Shown: positions 16,933-23,403 of the stretch, piece after piece
Position numbering within the stretch: the first letter of the stretch is position 1
How the letters are laid out: the number at the start of each line of letters is the position of its first letter
NCBI GenBank assembly: GCA_900539115.1
Contig: UQAQ01000020.1
Location: 1-50,030 of the forward strand
Length of the DNA stretch: 50,030 nucleotides
Direction: 5' to 3'
DNA from: an uncultured Roseburia sp.
GTDB taxonomy: Bacteria > Bacillota > Clostridia > Lachnospirales > Lachnospiraceae
Notes under the pieces: model-generated
What the model was told of the DNA's origin: nothing
Databases searched by the model: none
Seen by the model: only the letters and a program-made list of their open reading frames with translations
Position numbers and translations under genes: made by a program

Positions 16933-17901
16933 TTATGCTGTACGTTCGATTCGCTTGATCAACGCGCTCAGTAGTTTCTTTTCCAATTTCTGACATCCCG
17001 TTAAATGATACGACGAAATCTGTTTCAATGTCTTCATCGTATATTGTAACGCCGCCCCCCGGTCTTTCTGCTCAAAGAAAAGCCAGTACGCAAATACTCG
17101 TTTTTCATTGACTGCCTCATTTCCCTCCAGCATACTGCAAAATGGTTTGCCGTAAAACTGCGCTTTTGCTTCATTTTTTCGAATAATAACATGATAAAAT
17201 ACGAGCTCCGCAAGCATCGGAAGATCGCTTTTTGACCATTTATCCGGCACATAATTTTCCAGGTCGTCAATTACTTTTGACACCTGTGCGTAGTCTCCTT
17301 TATCCAAAAAATGGTAATATTTTAACATCAGATATTTTTTATATACACCAAGGTCCGTCAAATGCCCCGTATATTCAAGGTCTTTGATCTCGATCTCTCC
17401 CGGCTCTGTTCCTTTTTTTATCTCCCCGTAAACGCGCTGGTACTCTTCCCGCAGTGCCCCGCCCGGATTATCTCCGACATTCTTTTTCTGCGTAAACACA
17501 AGATGCACAATAATAAAGCACGTATATCCGATCATCACGATCGCCATCGGCAGCGTAAAGGCATTAAATGGTATCCGCTTTGCCGCAAACAGCTGCAATG
17601 ACACCGTCTCTGTCACAAACAGCGCAACTGCCATCGAAAATGCGCCATAGATTACCCCTCGTACTTTCGTAGGTTTCATATCGATCATCTGGCATTTTAT
17701 GTATGGGCATGGATCACACAGCCCAAAGGAGAAATGTTTGCCTGACTTGCTAAGTCTCACCATAAAGAAAATAAATTCGTCAAATTGGAAGCGGAATATC
17801 CCGCCGCCAATCAGGTTTCCAATAGCTGCCGCCAGACCAATCCCTACATATCCGGTCAGTACTCCCCCCATTATCATAAAGAATTGTGCTACGATACTCA
17901 T
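16933..17901 (-). CDS. membrane protein heading the unknown-function operon
   Basis: 322 residues from the ATG at 17901, which has AAAGGCGGG upstream; an ATG 33 bases earlier lacks one. Three or so transmembrane segments (about 5-32, 82-105, 113-136) are followed by a cytoplasmic-looking helical domain (about 150-322). The segment between the first helices has FRFQFDEFIFFMVRLSKSG followed by a Cys/Pro-rich patch (GLCDPCPYIKCQMID). The layout recalls M50 site-2-protease-like proteins, but no HExxH is present, so I do not call it a protease. It is the promoter-proximal gene. Confidence 0.8.
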   Translation of the reverse strand: MSIVAQFFMIMGGVLTGYVGIGLAAAIGNLIGGGIFRFQFDEFIFFMVRLSKSGKHFSFGLCDPCPYIKCQMIDMKPTKVRGVIYGAFSMAVALFVTETVSLQLFAAKRIPFNAFTLPMAIVMIGYTCFIIVHLVFTQKKNVGDNPGGALREEYQRVYGEIKKGTEPGEIEIKDLEYTGHLTDLGVYKKYLMLKYYHFLDKGDYAQVSKVIDDLENYVPDKWSKSDLPMLAELVFYHVIIRKNEAKAQFYGKPFCSMLEGNEAVNEKRVFAYWLFFEQKDRGAALQYTMKTLKQISSYHLTGCQKLEKKLLSALIKRIERTA

Positions 17902-17954
17902 TTCACGTTCCCGCCTTTCTCCATTCTGTAACAAAACAGACTTTCCTATCTAAT

Positions 17955-17983
17955 ATTGTATATAAAAGTGTCCTTTTTGTAAA
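17955..17983 (-). promoter_or_regulatory. candidate SigA promoter of the seven-gene operon
   Basis: On the minus strand TTTACA (17978-17983) and TACAAT (17955-17960) are 17 bases apart, 54 bases upstream of the first gene. No gap larger than 16 bases occurs from here to thiE, so one transcript could cover all seven genes. Confidence 0.6.
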
Positions 17984-17997
17984 TAGGAAAATGTCAC

Positions 17998-18165
17998 TGT
18001 AATGACTAAAATAGAAAATGAAACCAGCGCTTTCCATTCGGGACCGCTTTCGCTTAAAAGAACTCACGTAACGGTGCATGAGGGTATATTACACCCTCTA
18101 TGCACCGACGGAGTTCTAAATCCCTCATGGGAAACCCAGGTTTCATTTTTACATCAATCATTACA
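17998..18165. repeat. 168-bp compound inverted-repeat element E1
   Basis: Terminal arms TGTAATGA/TCATTACA (17998-18005 and 18158-18165) and inner arms AAAATGAAACC/GGTTTCATTTT (18015-18025 and 18139-18149) close a branched structure. Inside are AGAACTC/GAGTTCT and a 14-bp stem with one bulge (CGGTGCATGAGGGT, 18072-18085, pairing with 18093-18107). It fills the gap between the YtaF/MntP-like gene and the promoter of the next operon. It has MITE-like architecture but no transposase; a structured RNA is also possible. Confidence 0.65.
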
Positions 18166-18183
18166 TTATCATTAGTTATTACG

Positions 18184-18717
18184 TTATAAGGTAGTAAATA
18201 GTTGAAATATTCCGGCGAGTGTCAAAAATGCAGCAGAAATATAATCAAATATTCTCCAGTACCGAATTTGTTGTGCCAAAGTAAGAAATCCACCTGTAAG
18301 AACGGTCACCAGAGCGGGAAAAACATAAGCCTGATTTCCATATTGTACCAGTCCGATTCCCACCAAAAAGGAATCCGCGGACAGCACCGTCCCCATCCAG
18401 ACCGCCTCCCACGTCTCGATTTTCTGCGAGAGATCCAGATCATAGTTGGTCTTTTCTTTTTCCTTTTTTATCTGCCACAATGCTTTCACGCCCATGACTG
18501 CCAGCAAAGTTCCACCGGATGCTTGAATGGCAGCAATTGGCAGAATCTCTGAAAGCAGTCTGCCGAAAAGTACCGCTATCAGCGCCGTCATCCCGGATAC
18601 CAGCGAGATCATCCCCTTCGCCGCCAGCGGGATCTTGATCTTCTGCGCTTTATATGTCATCCCTACTGCCCACGAATCCACCGTCGCCGACAGGGCAAGT
18701 AAAATGATCCATAACAT
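18184..18717 (-). CDS. YtaF/MntP-family membrane protein
   Basis: 177 residues with six predicted transmembrane helices in two repeats: LLALSATVDSWAVGMTYK in the first half and TVLSADSFLVGIGLVQYG in the second. The paired Asp residues after S/A (ATVDS and SADS) are typical of the MntP manganese exporter/YtaF superfamily. B. subtilis YtaF is a sporulation membrane protein; MntP exports Mn. The internal linker and length (177 versus ~190-210) do not decide between them. A perfect AAAGGAGG precedes the ATG. It is probably monocistronic. Confidence 0.8.
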   Translation of the reverse strand: MLWIILLALSATVDSWAVGMTYKAQKIKIPLAAKGMISLVSGMTALIAVLFGRLLSEILPIAAIQASGGTLLAVMGVKALWQIKKEKEKTNYDLDLSQKIETWEAVWMGTVLSADSFLVGIGLVQYGNQAYVFPALVTVLTGGFLTLAQQIRYWRIFDYISAAFLTLAGIFQLFTTL

Positions 18718-18746
18718 GTATTAACCTCCTTTCCCTTTTTTGTTTT

Positions 18747-19223
18747 CCTTTTTAGGCTTCTTACCAGCGGTAAAGGCAGCGGATTTCGCCGGGTTTCCCT
18801 GATTTCGTTGCCTTTTTAGTTTCTTGCCAGCTCTAAAGACAGCGGATTTCACTGGGTTTCCCTTTTTACGTTGCCTTTTTAGCTTCTTGCCAGCTCTAAA
18901 GGCAGCGGATTTCGCTGGGTTTCCCTTTTTACGTTGCCTTTTTGCCTTCCCTCAGCTGGGAAAGGCAGCGGATTTCGCCGGGTTTCCCTTTTTGCGTTGC
19001 CTTTTCGTCTCCCCTCAGCTGGGAAAGGCAGCGGATTCTGACAATTTCCTCTGATTTCGTTGCCTTTTTAGCTTCTTGCCAGCTCTAAAGGCAGCGGATT
19101 TCGCCGGGTTTCCCTTTTTACGCTGCCTTTTCGCCTCCCCTCAGCTGAGAAAGGCAACGAATTCCGACAATTTCCTCTGGTTTCGTTGCCTTTTTAACTT
19201 CTTGCCAGCTCTAAAGGCAGCAA
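18747..19223. repeat. 63-bp tandem array, about 7.5 units
   Basis: Contiguous units of 63 bp run from CCTTTTT...CGTTG to the next. Units 1-3 and 6 share AGCTTCTTGCCAGCTC; units 4, 5 and 7 have a CTCAGCTGGGAA variant in the same place, and units 5 and 7 also vary downstream (GACAATTTCCTC). Each unit holds AAAGGCAGCG and, ~25 bases later, CGTTGCCTTTTT, which can pair with one G-T, followed by T residues on the plus strand. Open 21-codon frames occur but are broken by stops in both directions, so I treat it as non-coding. Confidence 0.85.
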
Positions 19224-19237
19224 CTTCCGCGTCCCTA

Positions 19238-19343
19238 CAAACATGCGAACTCCGCGCCACAGCGCTCCGTTCTTATGTTTGTTCGGGTATCAAGGTCAGT
19301 GATTTTCTCGTGTAAACACGGAAAATCACTGACTTTGATACCC
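19238..19343. repeat. double palindrome E3 before the P-type ATPase
   Basis: First hairpin: CAAACAT/ATGTTTG arms (19238-19244, 19275-19281) with GAAC/GTTC inside. Second: 23-bp arms with one mismatch (19285-19307 and 19321-19343) closed by CGTG-TAAA-CACG. It lies between the 63-bp array and the ATPase gene. The second hairpin is followed by a T-rich stretch, so it could also act as a terminator. Confidence 0.75.
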
Positions 19344-19433
19344 TAGTATCATTTTATGTTTTCTTTCCCTTCCGGTGCTTTTTTCCCTTCCTGCCGCATA
19401 CACTGAATTGTACCACTGCCAAAGGAGGGCATT

Positions 19434-22004
19434 ATGAATCCATTATCCTGGGAACGCCGTACCCCGAAAGAAGTTCTTGCTCACTGGAAGACATCCGAAA
19501 CAACCGGACTTTCAGAAAAAGAAGCGGCAAAACGCCGAAGCACTTACGGCACAAATGAACTGGCGCACAAGAAGCCGGAAAGCCTGTTTGTTTCCTTCTT
19601 AAATCAAATGAAAGATTTCATGATTATTACACTGCTTATCGCCGCATTGATCTCTTTTTTGGTTTCGTATCTGCAAGGGCAGATCGATCTCGTTGAACCG
19701 GCGATCATTTTGGCGATTGTCATTCTCAATGCTGTTCTCGGTGTTTTTCAGGAAGCACGTGCGCGCCGCTCACTTGAGGCGCTCAAAGAACTTTCTGCCC
19801 CTCTGGCACTCTGTCTGCGAGGTGGAGATACAAAACAGATCGAAGCTGCCGCCCTCGTACCGGGCGATATTATCTTGTTGGAATCCGGACACCTCGTGCC
19901 CGCTGACGCCAGATTATTGACAAGTCTATCTCTTTCCGTGGAAGAATCTGCTTTGACGGGCGAGACACACCCGGTGGAAAAAACTGTAAATCCTTTATCC
20001 GATATAACGCCTTCCCTTGCGGACATAACCAATATGGTTTTCGCCGGAACAATTGTCGTCGGAGGAAGCGGGACGGCCGTCGTCACCGCGACCGGGATGC
20101 AGACCGAACTGGGAAAGATTGCCAATCTGATATCCTCCGAAACACCGCCGGATACGCCGCTGCAAAAAAAGCTGAATCACACCGGTAAACTTCTCGGCGT
20201 ACTTGCTCTGGGAATCTGCGTCCTCATATTCTTTTTGGGGATTTTAAAAAAACAGCCACTTCTTGATATGTTTATGACTTCCGTAAGCCTTGGTGTCGCT
20301 GCCATTCCGGAAAGTCTGCCGGCTCTCGTCACGATCATGCTCTCGCTCGGCGTCGAACGCATGGCGAAGAAAAATGCAGTCATTCGCCGGCTTCCTGCGG
20401 TAGAGACGCTGGGAAGTGCCACCGTTATCTGTTCTGACAAGACCGGAACTTTGACCGAAAACAAAATGACAATGACAAAATCGCACTCCTTCGTGGAACC
20501 GGAAAAATTGTTTGAATTTTTCACGTTAGCCAGCCACGGTCGCAGTCCGGTAGAAAAAGCCATTTACCGCTATGCAGATGAGCAGTCTTATCCTGTAAAA
20601 AAATGGGGAAAAAATTTTCCTTTGATCGATGAAATTCCGTTTGATTCTAAGAGAAAAAGAATGACCACGATCCACTCTTTTTCCGGCGGTCTGCGCTGTA
20701 TCACAAAAGGCGCACCGGAAATTCTTTTATCGCGTTGTACAAAAATATTGACAAAAGAAGGAGAAAAACCGCTTAGTTCCCTGCAAAAAAAGCACCTCGG
20801 TGACATCTTGCAAATGTATGCCGGAGATGCGCTCCGTGTACTTGCCATTGGATATCGTGATCTGCCCAAAACGGCTCCTTCTTCCGTACATAAAAACTGC
20901 GACAATAACCTGATCTTTGTCGGCTTTGCCGCCTTTATGGATCCTCCGCGAAAAGAGGCGCCTTTCGCCGTCGCAAGGTGCCGGCGAGCCGGTATCCGGC
21001 CGGTTATGATCACCGGGGACCACAAATTGACCGCCGCTTCCATCGGCCAGTCTCTTGGCATCTGCAAAAACGACAGCGAAGTTATGACCGGGCCTGAACT
21101 CGAACAACTTTCCGATACCGAACTTACTGATGTGATACACAGTCACAGTATCTATGCCCGTGTTTCGCCGACCCACAAAGTGCGCCTTGTAAAAGCCTTT
21201 CAATCACAGGGAGAAGTCGTCGCCATGACCGGCGACGGAGTCAACGATGCGCCCGCCCTGCAAAAAGCCGATATTGGCTGCGCAATGGGAAAATCTGGTA
21301 CCGATGTTGCCAAAAATGCCGCTGATATGGTGCTTATGGATGACAACTTTGCCACCATCGTCGATGCCGTCGAAGAAGGGCGCGGAATTTATCAGAACAT
21401 CAAAAAAGCCGTTCATTTCCTGCTGTCCTGCAACATCGGCGAGATTATGACCATCTTCGCCGCCATTTTGCTGGGGCACAATTCGCCACTGCTGCCGGTT
21501 CAACTTCTCTTTATCAATCTGGTGACCGACTCCTTCCCGGCAATCTGCCTCGGACTGGAACCGCCGGAAAAAGACATTATGAAAGAACCGCCGCGCTCCG
21601 ATAAAAAAGGACTTTTTGGCGGCGGTGGAATGTTCCGTATCTTCGTGGAAGGCATGTTCATCGGCTCCCTTGCCCTCTTCGCCTATCTGCTGGGGCACAA
21701 AACCGGCGGCGCTGACGTCGGAAGCACCATGTGTTTCGCCGTATTGTCCTTGTCGCAGCTCGTGCATTCCTTCAATATGCGAAGCACAAAAGAATCCCTT
21801 TTCCATATCGGAATCCTCGGAAACCGCAAACTGGCAGCCAGTTCCTTTTTGTGTATTGCGCTGCAATGTGCCGTTATTACGTATGCGCCATTGCAATTCA
21901 TCTTCCATACCGTACCACTCAGCCCGATGCATTGGGTTATGGTCGCCGTATTATCCCTGATGCCGGTTCCGCTGGTAGAGTTAGAAAAAAGGACTGCCTC
22001 GTGA
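19434..22004 (+). CDS. calcium-type P-type ATPase
   Basis: 856 residues, a P2-type cation pump that exports Ca2+ (possibly Mn2+) using ATP. The N-terminal cation_ATPase_N region (TTGLSEKEAAKRRSTYGTNE) is followed by M1-M4, the actuator loop with TGETHPVEK, phosphorylation motif DKTGTLTENK with D335, the nucleotide-binding KGAPE, hinge TGDGVNDAPALQKAD near residue 598 and four to six C-terminal helices. The M4 motif is VAAIPESLPALVT, typical of Ca pumps. AAAGGAGGG precedes the ATG. The stop codon is inside the loop of a terminator-like hairpin. Confidence 0.95.
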   Translation: MNPLSWERRTPKEVLAHWKTSETTGLSEKEAAKRRSTYGTNELAHKKPESLFVSFLNQMKDFMIITLLIAALISFLVSYLQGQIDLVEPAIILAIVILNAVLGVFQEARARRSLEALKELSAPLALCLRGGDTKQIEAAALVPGDIILLESGHLVPADARLLTSLSLSVEESALTGETHPVEKTVNPLSDITPSLADITNMVFAGTIVVGGSGTAVVTATGMQTELGKIANLISSETPPDTPLQKKLNHTGKLLGVLALGICVLIFFLGILKKQPLLDMFMTSVSLGVAAIPESLPALVTIMLSLGVERMAKKNAVIRRLPAVETLGSATVICSDKTGTLTENKMTMTKSHSFVEPEKLFEFFTLASHGRSPVEKAIYRYADEQSYPVKKWGKNFPLIDEIPFDSKRKRMTTIHSFSGGLRCITKGAPEILLSRCTKILTKEGEKPLSSLQKKHLGDILQMYAGDALRVLAIGYRDLPKTAPSSVHKNCDNNLIFVGFAAFMDPPRKEAPFAVARCRRAGIRPVMITGDHKLTAASIGQSLGICKNDSEVMTGPELEQLSDTELTDVIHSHSIYARVSPTHKVRLVKAFQSQGEVVAMTGDGVNDAPALQKADIGCAMGKSGTDVAKNAADMVLMDDNFATIVDAVEEGRGIYQNIKKAVHFLLSCNIGEIMTIFAAILLGHNSPLLPVQLLFINLVTDSFPAICLGLEPPEKDIMKEPPRSDKKGLFGGGGMFRIFVEGMFIGSLALFAYLLGHKTGGADVGSTMCFAVLSLSQLVHSFNMRSTKESLFHIGILGNRKLAASSFLCIALQCAVITYAPLQFIFHTVPLSPMHWVMVAVLSLMPVPLVELEKRTAS

Positions 22005-22013
22005 GCAGTCCTT
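21989..22013 (+). terminator. terminator-like hairpin overlapping the ATPase stop
   Basis: Perfect 9-bp arms AAGGACTGC (21989-21997) and GCAGTCCTT (22005-22013) flank a seven-base loop that contains the TGA stop. Downstream T residues are sparse on the plus strand, so termination may be weak. Confidence 0.55.
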
Positions 22014-22035
22014 ATCGCTAACTTTTCAATAATTC

Positions 22036-22227
22036 GTAACTATTCAGGATCAATGTATGGAAATCAATAAATCGTCGTGCTTGCACGTAAGAGGCTTTGA
22101 TTTCCATACATTTAGATCCTAATAGGGCTCCCCTCCCCATATGATCATTTTTAGCCTTGTCAAAGGCGAGAAAGAACACGAAGTGTTCGAAATGCGAATG
22201 TGCGGGGAGGGGTTCCTGAATAGTTAC
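22036..22227. repeat. 192-bp branched inverted-repeat element E2
   Basis: Perfect 14-bp terminal inverted repeats GTAACTATTCAGGA (22036-22049) and its complement (22214-22227). Inside: a perfect 16-bp stem (22052-22067 with 22097-22112) flanked by GGATC/GATCC, a 9-bp stem CCCCTCCCC/GGGGAGGGG (22130-22138, 22204-22212), and small hairpins GCCTT/AAGGC and GAACAC/GTGTTC. The right terminal repeat supplies the TAA stop of the CDP-glycerol transferase gene. It sits between convergent genes and resembles E1 in plan, not sequence. Confidence 0.75.
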
Positions 22228-23402
22228 AATAATTCTTCTATTGTATCCACCACTTTTGCCGAGGCATTTCCGTCGTCCCAGCAATTGTATTTTTTGCGGA
22301 AATTTTCATAACGCTCCTCGTATTCGGAAGCATTGTAATTTTTGATATCACGGATCAATTCATCGGTATCCGCCGAAATCGGTCCCGGCATCTCCCCGCG
22401 ATAATCAAAATAAAAACCACGCAGATCATTTTTGTATTTATCCAGATCGTACGCATAAAAGAACATCGGGCGGTGTAATATACTATAGTCAAACATGACA
22501 GAGGAATAATCCGTGATCAGCATATCGGACACCAAAAATAACTCCGCAATGTCATTACTCTGGTCAAAATGATAGATAAATCCTTTGTGCTGGAACCAGT
22601 CAATGTAATCCATAATGAGATAATGATATTTGACGATCAAAATGTACTCCTCCTGCAGCGCCTCTTTCAATTTCTGAAACGACAGCTTCGGACTGAATTT
22701 GTAACTCGAATTTTCATTAAACTCATCATCGCGGAACGTCGGTGCATACAGCAGGATCTTCTTATCCAGCGGCAGCCCCAGGCGGCGTTTTAACCGCACG
22801 ATGTCTTCCTCATTGTTCTTCTTAAACAATATGTCATTTCGCGGATATCCGATCTCCAGCATACATTTATTGAAATCAAATGCGCGCCGGAATGTCGTCG
22901 TGGAAAACGGATTCTGGGAAATGAGAAAATCCCAGCTCTGCACATTTTTCACAAATCCCTTCTGATAGGACTCGATATCCGTCTCATTTACCATAAACAC
23001 ATCTTCCATGTCAAGAACCAGCTTTTTCAGCGGTGTTCCATGCCATGTCTGAATGTAATAACAGCCCTTCCGCTTGATCAGCCATTCCGGCTGGCGGCAG
23101 TCAAACACCCACACTTTCGCAGTTGCCATATAATATAAGTATCGCAATCGTCCATATCGGAACTGATAGCCATCCCCCGGTATCGGATATGGCTCATTTT
23201 CGTAAAACCACGTGCATTCCCATTTTTCCTGATAGCCATTTTCTACCATATATTCAAAGATATGCCGCGGATTTCCCGAATAACTTTTTCCGAGACTGGA
23301 GTCAAATACAATACGCTTTTTATTGACCGGTATGATCACACACATAATCCGGTACAACAGGATAACCAGCTTTTTTACGATATATCGAATTACGGTTCTC
23401 AC
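22224..23402 (-). CDS. CDP-glycerol glycerophosphotransferase-like (TagB/TagF)
   Basis: 392 residues from a GTG at 23402 with GGAGG six bases upstream; the earlier in-frame ATG would overlap the upstream gene by 80 bases. A membrane-associating N-terminus (VIRYIVKKLVILLYRIMCVI) precedes the glyphos_transf domain: SLGKSYSGNPRHIFEYM, QTWHGTPLKKL, IGYPRNDILF, ILLYAPTFRDDEF and ITDYSSVMFDY. The enzyme class adds glycerol- or ribitol-phosphate units to teichoic acid or capsular polymers at the inner membrane face. It is the last of three related genes, one base after the stop of the second, and its own stop lies inside element E2. Confidence 0.88.
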   Translation of the reverse strand: MRTVIRYIVKKLVILLYRIMCVIIPVNKKRIVFDSSLGKSYSGNPRHIFEYMVENGYQEKWECTWFYENEPYPIPGDGYQFRYGRLRYLYYMATAKVWVFDCRQPEWLIKRKGCYYIQTWHGTPLKKLVLDMEDVFMVNETDIESYQKGFVKNVQSWDFLISQNPFSTTTFRRAFDFNKCMLEIGYPRNDILFKKNNEEDIVRLKRRLGLPLDKKILLYAPTFRDDEFNENSSYKFSPKLSFQKLKEALQEEYILIVKYHYLIMDYIDWFQHKGFIYHFDQSNDIAELFLVSDMLITDYSSVMFDYSILHRPMFFYAYDLDKYKNDLRGFYFDYRGEMPGPISADTDELIRDIKNYNASEYEERYENFRKKYNCWDDGNASAKVVDTIEELL

Positions 23403-23403
23403 A

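Noticed and set aside
17998..18165. Mn-responsive yybP-ykoY riboswitch next to the MntP-like gene
   Set aside because: The structure is downstream of that gene, upstream of the next promoter, and the conserved riboswitch core was not found.
18747..19223. CRISPR array
   Set aside because: Units are contiguous 63-bp repeats with no unique spacers and no cas genes nearby.
18824..19315. Open frames with 21-residue repeats (CLF..LPALKAADFAGFPFL) inside the 63-bp array
   Set aside because: The frame is open only because the unit is 63 bp; stops occur in several units in both directions and no ribosome site precedes the ATGs.
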